Source: a virus
IMG/VR virus record: IMGVR_UViG_3300050821_006251
Coordinates: 1-39,122 of that record
Length of the DNA: 39,122 nt
Reading direction: 5' to 3' (one strand)
The first letter of the stretch is position 1, and each line of letters begins with the position of its first letter. The notes beneath the pieces were generated by a model. It made no database searches. It was given only the letters and a program-made list of their open reading frames with translations, and was not told where the DNA came from. The position numbers and the translations under genes were made by a program. Shown piece after piece: positions 33,646 to 38,950 of the stretch.

Positions 33646-33902
33646 GCGCCACGCAATATTCCGTCGCTCTCTACTCCGGCCTCGTCGCAAAAGTGCAGGA
33701 CATGCGCCCAAGCAGCTAAGGTCCTAAGGTCGGTATCGGTTCTACGCTTTTCCCGCCTTGCCAGCATGAGAATGTTTCGCAAGGCGGCTTCGAGCGCTTG
33801 GCAGTCGGCCCAAACACCAATTGATTCTAAGCGCTTTTGCAGTTCGGCGTTCTCGGCTATGAGTCGGCGATTCTCTCGCTCATGGACGGTAGGATAGCTC
33901 AT
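33639..33902 (-). CDS. Hypothetical helical protein (87 aa)
   Basis: I choose the ATG at 33902, after GGTGAG at good spacing, rather than an upstream ATG that would overlap the previous gene more. Residues about 5-25 (HERENRRLIAENAELQKRL) form a coiled-coil-like helix; the rest is helical with one or two Cys and Trp. No family is recognised. It lies in the coupled minus-strand operon. Confidence 0.6.
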   Translation of the reverse strand: MSYPTVHERENRRLIAENAELQKRLESIGVWADCQALEAALRNILMLARREKRRTDTDLRTLAAWAHVLHFCDEAGVESDGILRGAK

Positions 33903-33909
33903 TTTGCGC

Positions 33910-34209
33910 TCACCGCCGCTCCGCAATCACTGTCACCGTAGCTTCCCACCGCTTGATCGATTTCTTTAGTGCTGAGTTGTCCTTGCGCAGCTCAGCAACC
34001 TGGGCTTCGAGCGCTGCTATACGCGCGGCTTGGCTGGCCGATGGAGAATCAATGCGTAATGTATCTTGCGCTTCTCTCCGCAACCTTTCTGATTCCCAGC
34101 AGTCGGCGTGCCACCTAAGACCCTCGTGCTCATTAAGTGCTCCTTCGTAATATGCGACCGGTTGATCGCAACCCCCACACGGCCTAAATTTCTTAAATCC
34201 AGACGGCAT
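33910..34209 (-). CDS. LIM-type zinc knuckle plus coiled coil (99 aa)
   Basis: Residues 11-14 (CGGC) and 34-37 (HADC) form a C-C-H-C zinc knuckle like half a LIM domain. Residues about 57-92 are a coiled coil (AARIAALEAQVAELRKDN). A GAGGAG lies about 12-14 nt before the ATG. Such small zinc/coil proteins are frequent in actinobacterial and acidobacterial phages without known function. Dimerisation through the coil is likely; a partner cannot be inferred. Confidence 0.65.
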   Translation of the reverse strand: MPSGFKKFRPCGGCDQPVAYYEGALNEHEGLRWHADCWESERLRREAQDTLRIDSPSASQAARIAALEAQVAELRKDNSALKKSIKRWEATVTVIAERR

Positions 34210-34218
34210 ATAAAGCAG

Positions 34219-34986
34219 TTATCTCCTCCGCGCTGGGCATGGCGGCATCGGATCTTCGCAAGTATCCTCCATGCCGCAATTTTTGCAGTAGCGCACCCAT
34301 TCGTACGAACCTTCCTCCGCTGGGTCGCCAGCGGCCCTCTGACCTACCCATTCGTGGGAGCGCAGATCGCGGAGCCATTTTGGTGTGGGTCTCCAGAACT
34401 GCAGGAATGCACATATCGGCACGAGCGCAATAGTCGCGACCATAAGCCAGATGGAATCAGGTTCCGGCGTCTCTGAGGTCGGATCCCCCTGTGGCCCAAA
34501 CATATCGTTAAACAAGTCGCTCTGATCCTGCGCGTACTGATTCATTGCGGTAGCGAAATAATTCTCAATCACCACATTGTACGTTGGGCACTGCGCCCCG
34601 GCCCCGTCGTAGACGATATTGGTTTGCTTGCCCATCGAATCCAACCAATTCGACATACATACTAGCGAGAAGTTACTGTTGATGATCGTGGAGACTGCGA
34701 AAAACTGGAACATCTTGATTTGGCCGTTGACAACTTCGAACTGATTCGCGACCTGATGCGCCCAACTTGTCACGGCACCACCCTGCATCGGATTGAGGGC
34801 GGCAGGCAGGCTGGTAAACGTGAGCGAGTCAGCGGACCACATGCCGTCGCCATTAGGTAGCAGGACGGTACCGGCGATCGTTCCGGTGACATCGGAGATG
34901 GACGGGTTCGGCGTGAAGGACCAATCGTAGGCGGTGTCGGCATGGCAGACGAAAGCAGTAGCCGCCACAATTAAAATAAGTTTCAT
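34219..34986 (-). CDS. Secreted PEP-CTERM-like protein with zinc-ribbon tail (255 aa)
   Basis: AGGA precedes the ATG. Residues 1-16 are a signal peptide; the mature region is beta-rich with paired Cys. At 172-198 it has ETPEPDS, a hydrophobic helix and FWRP, the pattern of a PEP-CTERM sorting signal recognised by exosortase in Gram-negative bacteria including Acidobacteriota. Unusually, 55 more residues follow, ending in CKNC ... DTC ... PPC (Cys 234, 237, 243, 250), a zinc ribbon that would lie in the cytoplasm. Normal PEP-CTERM proteins end soon after the helix. Gene fusion or a lost stop could explain it. The start overlaps the previous gene as ATGA. Confidence 0.7.
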   Translation of the reverse strand: MKLILIVAATAFVCHADTAYDWSFTPNPSISDVTGTIAGTVLLPNGDGMWSADSLTFTSLPAALNPMQGGAVTSWAHQVANQFEVVNGQIKMFQFFAVSTIINSNFSLVCMSNWLDSMGKQTNIVYDGAGAQCPTYNVVIENYFATAMNQYAQDQSDLFNDMFGPQGDPTSETPEPDSIWLMVATIALVPICAFLQFWRPTPKWLRDLRSHEWVGQRAAGDPAEEGSYEWVRYCKNCGMEDTCEDPMPPCPARRR

Positions 34987-35159
34987 TTGTCATCCTTTCT
35001 GATTTCTCGGAATCTAGCATGCAATTCTGCAACGTCCTGAAGGATCGCCACTACTCCTCCCAAAATTACGATTACGCTGGCGACTATGTTCGCTTGATGA
35101 TCAGCGTTTACGTATTTACCAAAAGTCATCATGGCTAGATAACAAAGACAGGTTCTCAT
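34983..35159 (-). CDS. Small single-span membrane protein (58 aa), possible holin-like
   Basis: The ATG at 35159 is preceded by AAGGTG and overlaps the previous small gene as ATGA; frames further upstream would overlap several genes. One strong transmembrane helix spans about 24-42 (NIVASVIVILGGVVAILQDV) and the C-terminus is charged (HARFREIRKDDK). Size and topology fit a small holin or a membrane regulator. No lysis enzyme is visible nearby, so the function stays open. Confidence 0.6.
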   Translation of the reverse strand: MRTCLCYLAMMTFGKYVNADHQANIVASVIVILGGVVAILQDVAELHARFREIRKDDK

Positions 35160-35230
35160 TTGATAGCACCTTTGTCGGTGTCGGCGCAACAGAGGGAGGC
35201 GATGATAAGCAAAAGAGAAAGTGGTTTCAC
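35156..35230 (-). CDS. 24-residue exported peptide gene
   Basis: A near-perfect ribosome-binding site (AAAGGAGA) lies six bases before the GTG at 35230. The frame encodes a short basic start, a hydrophobic run SLLLIIASL and CCADTDKGAIK, then stops inside the next ATG (ATGA). It is coupled on both sides (GTGA upstream). The look is that of a tiny signal peptide or lipoprotein-like peptide, though the lipobox is imperfect (Leu before Cys). It may be an Rz1-like fragment, a toxin-like peptide or a leader. Confidence 0.55.
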   Translation of the reverse strand: MKPLSLLLIIASLCCADTDKGAIK

Positions 35231-35532
35231 GGGGTCTCCTTTGCGGTGTTAGCGTTGTTGTGATGAAGATATGGAGCAATCCTGGCTGGCTTTGAGTTAG
35301 CCCGCTCTTCGATAATGGACCCATCCAAGTCTTCTGCGGCAATCATTCGGCGCATGGCATGCCGCAAATCACCTAATTCGCGCATCAGCATTTCGCGATT
35401 AGTCTGCCGGAAAGCCTCGGCCAAGGGGCGCTTTTGGGTCAGATCCGGTGCCTGACGTCCATCCGGTTTCTGCTTGCCGTACACGGCGGCGGCAAATCCA
35501 GCCAGCATCCTGATGATCGCGCGGCGCCTCAT
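35227..35532 (-). CDS. Hypothetical protein with N-terminal RRR and hydrophobic segment (101 aa)
   Basis: The ATG overlaps the upstream stop (ATGA) and the TGA overlaps the next GTG. MRRRAIIRMLAGFAAAVYG looks like a weak Tat or membrane-anchor start; the rest is charged and helical (residues about 35-85, with MRELGDLRHAMRRMIAAED). No family is recognised. The position in the operon, between a single-span protein and a small peptide, suggests an envelope-related unit. Confidence 0.6.
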   Translation of the reverse strand: MRRRAIIRMLAGFAAAVYGKQKPDGRQAPDLTQKRPLAEAFRQTNREMLMRELGDLRHAMRRMIAAEDLDGSIIEERANSKPARIAPYLHHNNANTAKETP

Positions 35533-35849
35533 TTGGAGATTGCCCTTTCTTTTTCGTATTCAATCCCGCATTCGGCGGCTGCTTCTTGCGCATCCTTCCA
35601 CGTCTTGAATTTCTTGGTAACGTTGCCGCATTGGAACAGCCAAACCTCCGAGCCAACAGTGGCAGCGATTGTCGTCCCGTCATCGCTTATTAAATCTGGT
35701 CCGCTTGTATCGCCTTCGGTCCACCAAGTATGCGGAGGAGCGGGGACTTTGGGAAGTGTACGCTCATGTATAGTATAGGCCAACAGCCCTAGGGCTATAA
35801 TTGCAACGGAAGGCAGTATAACGGCTGGCAAGACTGCAAACACCTTCAT
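35529..35849 (-). CDS. Single-span membrane protein with periplasmic domain (106 aa)
   Basis: The ATG at 35849 follows GGAGG at a spacing of six and overlaps the upstream stop. Residues 4-26 form one transmembrane helix, followed by a soluble domain of about 75 residues with Trp pairs (HTWWTEGD), two Cys and a helical end. With the lipoprotein directly upstream, this resembles the gene pair layout of inner and outer membrane spanins, but the coiled coil expected of an i-spanin is missing. Function unknown. Confidence 0.62.
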   Translation of the reverse strand: MKVFAVLPAVILPSVAIIALGLLAYTIHERTLPKVPAPPHTWWTEGDTSGPDLISDDGTTIAATVGSEVWLFQCGNVTKKFKTWKDAQEAAAECGIEYEKERAISK

Positions 35850-36304
35850 TTCTTGCCTCCACAATTTATGGAAACCGGGCCATTGCCCGTAACGTTCGCG
35901 CAAGGACTGTCGATAGCATGCATGGGCTGCGAGCCCTTTGCGGCGCTGTCATGTATGGATGCCGGATCATCAAAGCCGACGACACTTATGCTGTCGCCAG
36001 TTACGGCCGGGGTCCTGATCGTTGCTCCATTAAAAGCGTAGCCCGTCAGAAACCAGTTGCAGTTATGGTCGTGAGTGACCGCCACATGCTCGTCGCCGTT
36101 CATCACCTGAATTGATTTGAAGTTAGGGATTCGGTCAATATGAACTGTTACCACGCTATCGTTCGACAGCTCTATAAGAGGCAAGACCGAGGCACCTACG
36201 TAAACTTTAAACGTTGTGTATTCCTCATGCGTTGGCTTTGTCGCGCAAGCAGCGAGCCCGACAATCACCAGCATCGCCGCGAAAGTGAATTGATTCTTGG
36301 TCAT
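35846..36304 (-). CDS. Putative lipoprotein (152 aa)
   Basis: The N-terminus is a type II signal peptide with lipobox GLAAC, giving a lipidated Cys at 20. The mature part is beta-rich with VTVHIDRIPNFKSIQ (52-66) and four Cys near 82, 134 and 148, but no known family. It is ATGA-coupled on both sides. A phage lipoprotein beside small membrane proteins could change the envelope, for example by blocking superinfection; that is inference. An in-frame ATG at codon 11 is a less likely start. Confidence 0.68.
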   Translation of the reverse strand: MTKNQFTFAAMLVIVGLAACATKPTHEEYTTFKVYVGASVLPLIELSNDSVVTVHIDRIPNFKSIQVMNGDEHVAVTHDHNCNWFLTGYAFNGATIRTPAVTGDSISVVGFDDPASIHDSAAKGSQPMHAIDSPCANVTGNGPVSINCGGKK

Positions 36305-36606
36305 TTAGCTTCCTCCAGTTCCATTCTGGCCTTTTCGCACAAAGCTGTAACGATATTGCGTTGCCGTGCTATATACGCCTCAAGAATCGGTTTTGCCAAA
36401 GTCCACGGTACATCGAAAAGACGGTGGCTATCGTGGCCGGACGGTACCCCGAGTTGCAATCCGTTTTGGCGTCTCCCGAAGGCGTCGCGTATATCTGGTA
36501 GCTCGTGTCGCTTGATGGATTCGACAATATCCGCTAGCAACTTCTCGGCTACCTCGATTTCGCGATAGGCCATAGCTATGTCGGTTGCTGTTAGTTTAGT
36601 GATCAT
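36301..36606 (-). CDS. Hypothetical helical protein (101 aa)
   Basis: The ATG at 36606 overlaps the previous stop as ATGA; earlier ATGs would overlap more. The product is mostly helix (AMAYREIEVAEKLLADIVESI at the start, RNIVTALCEKARMELEE at the end) with a Gly/Pro-rich middle. It lacks membrane segments and zinc motifs, in contrast with its neighbours. It may be a cytoplasmic partner of the operon. No family is recognised. Confidence 0.6.
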   Translation of the reverse strand: MITKLTATDIAMAYREIEVAEKLLADIVESIKRHELPDIRDAFGRRQNGLQLGVPSGHDSHRLFDVPWTLAKPILEAYIARQRNIVTALCEKARMELEEAK

Positions 36607-36950
36607 TTCGCGGCCCTCCGCTTGTCGATTTGCGCCCAAAAGTATTCGGCTCCTTCAATAGCGAAATCCCAAGCCTCGTTGTTCAGCGTCCCTGAATACC
36701 GTACATACAGATCCTGCGCCAACTGCTCAATTTCGATCTGACGCTGCACGCATTCCGCTAGCGCAAACTGACTTGGGCACGGCCTTGGCGTGTCACCTGG
36801 GTGACATGTGCAAGGCCTATTCTTGTCCTTGTCACCGCAAACCGGACAAGAGAATTCGTAACGCCGATAGTCGTATTCGGAATGGCACGTTCCGCATTTG
36901 ACCCATTCCACCTCGGGCGTATCGGCATTGATTGCTTTGTTCTCGTTCAC
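36603..36950 (-). CDS. Double zinc-ribbon protein (115 aa)
   Basis: The start is GTG at 36950, preceded by GGGTGA and coupled to the upstream stop (GTGA). Cys 19/22 (CGTC) and 35/38 (CPVCG) form a zinc ribbon, and Cys 47, 49 and 58 a second cluster. The C-terminal 50 residues are helical and acidic with AWDFAIEGAEYFWAQID. Similar zinc-ribbon proteins are common in phage accessory regions and may bind nucleic acid. The exact role is unknown. Confidence 0.65.
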   Translation of the reverse strand: MNENKAINADTPEVEWVKCGTCHSEYDYRRYEFSCPVCGDKDKNRPCTCHPGDTPRPCPSQFALAECVQRQIEIEQLAQDLYVRYSGTLNNEAWDFAIEGAEYFWAQIDKRRAAK

Positions 36951-37096
36951 AGATTCACCCGTTTCTTCCGTCTCTTCTCTCGCTGTTTGCAGACGCGGCA
37001 GTCACCGCACGCGCATTTAGGCTTTGGGCCGGCCTTTGTTTTGCGGAGGGCCTGCAGGGCCCGTCCGATATTAGACGGCTTCAGAACTTCCTCCAT
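36947..37096 (-). CDS. Small Cys-cluster protein (49 aa)
   Basis: An ATG at 37096 opens 49 codons to a TGA inside the next gene's GTG (GTGA), and overlaps the previous gene end by 16 nt. The product carries PKCACGDCRVCKQREKRRKK (27-46), a four-Cys cluster (C28, C30, C33, C36) followed by a very basic tail, a motif recurrent in phage small proteins and suited to nucleic acid binding. The frame is easy to overlook because of its size and overlaps. The function is unknown. Confidence 0.6.
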   Translation of the reverse strand: MEEVLKPSNIGRALQALRKTKAGPKPKCACGDCRVCKQREKRRKKRVNL

Positions 37097-37380
37097 TCTG
37101 GGTCATTCGCATCACCAGGACGCGGACCCAACCTATCCTCAGCGCCCTTGAGGGTGGCCGCGCTGTCGTTTTCATCCGACGCTGGAATGAAAAGATCCCA
37201 TCCATAGTCCGTAGAAGTAAAGATGATGATTCTAGCATTAGCTAGGTACATACTAACTTCAGTTCCGTTGATATCGGAGAATCCCAACAGACGTGCGTCG
37301 TATGAGTCCAGGAAGTCCCTGACAACCGCTAATTTATCGTCGGTTGCCTTCGTGCGATTTACCCTGTGCGCTGTGGCCAT
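37081..37380 (-). CDS. First gene of the minus-strand accessory operon, hypothetical (99 aa)
   Basis: The predicted transcription start near 37405 makes the GTG at 37407 unusable, so I choose the ATG at 37380, about 12 nt after AAAGGA. The protein starts basic (TAHRVNRTKATDDKL), then has an alpha/beta region (LGFSDINGTEVSMYLANARIIIF ends near 65) and a polar tail. No family is recognised. It is directly behind the strongest promoter seen in the window. Confidence 0.62.
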   Translation of the reverse strand: MATAHRVNRTKATDDKLAVVRDFLDSYDARLLGFSDINGTEVSMYLANARIIIFTSTDYGWDLFIPASDENDSAATLKGAEDRLGPRPGDANDPEWRKF

Positions 37381-37411
37381 TTTGTTTGCCGGTCCTTTTA
37401 CCGACACAACC

Positions 37412-37440
37412 AGTATATCACAACTACGCTGTTATGTCAA
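37412..37440 (-). promoter_or_regulatory. Sigma70-type promoter P1 with operator-like repeat
   Basis: On the minus strand, TTGACA (37440-37435), a 17-bp spacer and TATACT (37417-37412) form a near-consensus promoter reading into the accessory operon. The spacer holds AACAGCGTAGTT, part of a 25-bp element (37416-37440) that recurs at 37482-37506. Both copies share TATCACAAC at one end and TGTCAA at the other, with core AACAGCGTAGT in opposite orientation. A repressor binding here would block the promoter. The likely binder is a phage regulator, possibly the XRE protein, but this is unproven. Confidence 0.72.
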
Positions 37441-37477
37441 GTGTAAATTTATCGATGCTTGACGGCTTCACGTCAGA

Positions 37478-37506
37478 AGAGTATCACAACAGCGTAGTGT
37501 TGTCAA
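37478..37506 (-). promoter_or_regulatory. Second operator copy with weak promoter P2
   Basis: The second 25-bp element (37482-37506) again gives TTGACA on the minus strand, a 17-bp spacer and TACTCT, a much weaker -10. It overlaps the end of the ImmA-like gene. The core of the spacer is the reverse complement of that in P1 (ACTACGCTGTT versus AACAGCGTAGT), so the two copies present the inner palindrome in opposite orientation, 66 nt apart. Cooperative repression by looping or by dimers is possible. Confidence 0.5.
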
Positions 37507-37739
37507 CCACTAAGTTTCGCAATCGCACGCCGTTTTGAAAGAACCTCGCTAATTCTGAACGCCATGACGTTGATCGGAACCGCGAACTTCTTGGCGAGAT
37601 CGATCAGCGTCTTATCATCGGTCAAGTCTATTTCGTATCCGGCAGGCATCTCTTTTTCGAGCAAGCTGGTCGGCACGAGCAGATGCATCGCGAAGTAGTT
37701 TGCTTCTTCATCCAATTGCTCTTCTTTTGTTTGTTTCAT
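37503..37739 (-). CDS. ImmA/IrrE-like fragment without HExxH (78 aa)
   Basis: Residues 11-23 (EEANYFAMHLLVP) and the following LLEKEM ... TLIDLAKKFAVPINVMAFRISEV match the C-terminal half of ImmA/IrrE (DUF955) peptidases. There the first Glu of this motif is a metal ligand and the helix after it recognises repressor. The catalytic HExxH half is absent; the frame begins directly with the motif. ImmA proteins cleave XRE-type repressors, and an XRE gene lies 570 nt away. This may be a truncated gene or a stand-alone module that binds without cutting. Confidence 0.7.
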   Translation of the reverse strand: MKQTKEEQLDEEANYFAMHLLVPTSLLEKEMPAGYEIDLTDDKTLIDLAKKFAVPINVMAFRISEVLSKRRAIAKLSG

Positions 37740-37768
37740 TGCTTTATTCGACCCTTCCTTTTCTAAAT
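37739..37768 (+). promoter_or_regulatory. Possible promoter for the structured RNA
   Basis: TTGCTT (37739-37744), a 17-bp spacer and TCTAAA (37762-37767) give a modest sigma70-type match on the + strand directly before the first RNA hairpin. It starts inside the first bases of the divergent ImmA-like gene. Both hexamers have mismatches, so this is a weak call that rests partly on the position of the RNA and its terminator. Confidence 0.35.
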
Positions 37769-37770
37769 GC

Positions 37771-38160
37771 TTCAGAGCGGTTAGGAAACAAAAGAAAAGG
37801 GTGCAAGCCTACGGCCATGCATCCCTTCCTTCTGAAAACATGCCCCTTCGGGTTGAGGTTTCCATTGAGCACGAATTGCTAAACTCCATCCGTGCAGGCC
37901 GACGACATCTCCGCTGAGTAGAGCGGACACAGCCATTGGGTTATCGGCTAAGGGTTCCCGCACGGCTGGGCTGTGACCCGTTGTAACTGCGACTTTGGCT
38001 CAACTGCCTCTTGAAATGTGCAACCGTAGGCTACCCGTCCACATTTCTCAGTTCAGAGATGTGAATTTGACCTATGATTGATTCTGTGAAAGAATGGGCA
38101 TAGTTTCTGGACAAAACTATCTTAACACCTCGCAAGCCTTCAGGCAAGCGGGGTGTTTTG
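37771..38160 (+). ncRNA. Structured non-coding RNA (about 390 nt) with kissing loops, family not recognised
   Basis: There is no convincing reading frame on either strand for 37740-38240, yet the + strand folds repeatedly. TTCAGA/TCTGAA (37771-37776 with 37831-37836) encloses AAGGG-TGCA/TGCA-CCCTT. GAG-TTT/AAACTC lies around 37855-37886 with AGCA/TGCT inside. CCGTGC/GCACGG (37890-37895, 37960-37965) encloses two hairpins. GAAATGTG/CACATTTC lies at 38013-38047, ATTCT/AGAAT at 38081-38095 and ATAGTTT/AAACTAT at 38100-38120, followed by a terminator. Loop 37806-37814 (AGCCTACGG) is the exact complement of loop 38024-38032 (CCGTAGGCT). I see no tmRNA, RNase P, 6S or intron core motifs. Confidence 0.68.
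38124..38160 (+). terminator. Strong intrinsic terminator ending the structured RNA
   Basis: AACACC-T-CGC (38124-38133) pairs with GCG-G-GGTGTT (38148-38157) around an inner GCC-TTCA-GGC hairpin, followed by TTTTGCTTTT. It reads on the + strand only; the opposite strand lacks a T-tract. It fixes the direction and the 3' end of the RNA and isolates it from the XRE gene. Confidence 0.85.
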
Positions 38161-38205
38161 CTTTTGGTCCACCGGAATTATTTTCAGAAAAATTTCATCG
38201 ACCTA

Positions 38206-38235
38206 TTGACATATATCCGCATATCCGCTTATGAT
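38206..38235 (+). promoter_or_regulatory. Sigma70-type promoter of the XRE gene with direct repeat
   Basis: TTGACA (38206-38211) and TATGAT (38230-38235), 18 bp apart, form a strong promoter on the + strand. The spacer contains a perfect 8-bp tandem repeat, ATATCCGC twice (38213-38228), a likely binding site for a regulator such as the XRE product itself. The expected start of transcription is near 38242, where a GTG is in frame with the XRE gene, so a leaderless message is possible. Confidence 0.72.
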
Positions 38236-38304
38236 CATCACGTGGACAATTCAAGTAAACGAATCCATTCTGGGCTCTGCAATTACGCCGAGTACGGTCG
38301 CAAG

Positions 38305-38502
38305 ATGCTGATGTGGCGCGAAGTGGCCAGGACCGGAATTGCGGATCTATTTCGCGACAATAGGGGAACCCAGGCGCAATGGGCGGAAAGCTTAGGCATG
38401 AGCCGCCAACACCTTTCGGATGTAGCCAGCGGTCGTCGGGACCTCACGATGGATTTGGCTGAACGGATTCTCACTCAAGCGCTAGCCAAAGGAGGCAAGT
38501 GA
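38305..38502 (+). CDS. XRE-family helix-turn-helix regulator (65 aa)
   Basis: Residues about 12-60 form an XRE HTH domain: GTQAQWAESLGMSRQHLSDV with the recognition helix around 32-42, then ASGRRDLTMDLAERIL. The ATG at 38305 gives a compact protein; the in-frame GTG at 38242 would add 21 residues and sit at the predicted transcript start. With no C-terminal dimerisation domain it is small for a phage repressor and closer to an antitoxin or early regulator. It may control its own promoter and the minus-strand operon. Its stop overlaps the next gene's start region. Confidence 0.78.
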   Translation: MLMWREVARTGIADLFRDNRGTQAQWAESLGMSRQHLSDVASGRRDLTMDLAERILTQALAKGGK

Positions 38503-38705
38503 TGACCCGGAAAGAATTCGCCGTAAAATGCTCGCGAGGCATCTTCAAAAAACGGGGTGACCATTCCGAGGTTCACCTTGGCGAAACGGAATTGGCTGAG
38601 TATCTGATTGCGGTACTTGAGCTTTGGGACACAACCAGATTGCGGACGATGAATAGCGAGGCATTGCGCCTTGGCGTTGACTTCAAGAAAGAGGTTGGGA
38701 TATGA
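38502..38705 (+). CDS. Hypothetical protein (67 aa)
   Basis: AAAGGAGG lies six bases before the ATG at 38502, an excellent site that also decides against the GTG at 38499. The product is small, basic at the N-terminus (RKEFAVKCSRGIFKKRG) with a helical middle (TELAEYLIAVLELW). No family is recognised. It is co-transcribed with the XRE gene and coupled to the next gene by ATGA. Confidence 0.65.
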   Translation: MTRKEFAVKCSRGIFKKRGDHSEVHLGETELAEYLIAVLELWDTTRLRTMNSEALRLGVDFKKEVGI

Positions 38706-38950
38706 GCCTGCACGCTTATCATGTGAGTCGCGCAATCGAAAAGAAAGACGCGCCGTTCTATGCGCTCATCATGGCTGCGATGTTGAAGGCAGACAGCGAC
38801 AACACTGCAAAGCTCAAGGCTGCATGGCCCGAAGTGTGGGCGGAGTTGGAACAGCGGTATGACGCACCGCTAGGTGTCATTCCAGCAGATGGTGACGTGA
38901 ATATGGAAGTGTTGCGCAAACAGATCGCCAGCTTGGAGAAGGCATCATGA
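38702..38950 (+). CDS. Hypothetical protein (82 aa)
   Basis: The ATG overlaps the previous stop and is preceded by GAGG. The product is mostly helical (DAPFYALIMAAMLKADSDN, LKAAWPEVWAELEQRY) with an acidic balance and no known motif. Small proteins of this kind are common in the early regions of tailed phages near replication genes. It is ATGA-coupled to the next gene. Confidence 0.65.
   Translation: MSLHAYHVSRAIEKKDAPFYALIMAAMLKADSDNTAKLKAAWPEVWAELEQRYDAPLGVIPADGDVNMEVLRKQIASLEKAS

Noticed and set aside
37841-37862. Stable UUCG-type tetraloop hairpin around CCCCTTCGGG
   Set aside because: With the UUCG loop only two pairs form, and with the shifted loop only three; it is too weak to annotate on its own.
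37771-38160. tmRNA, RNase P RNA, 6S RNA or self-splicing intron as identity of the structured RNA
   Set aside because: No tRNA-like TTCRA arm with CCA end, no GAGGAAAGTCC-type RNase P core, no long 6S-like rod and no intron core segments were found; the RNA is left unnamed.
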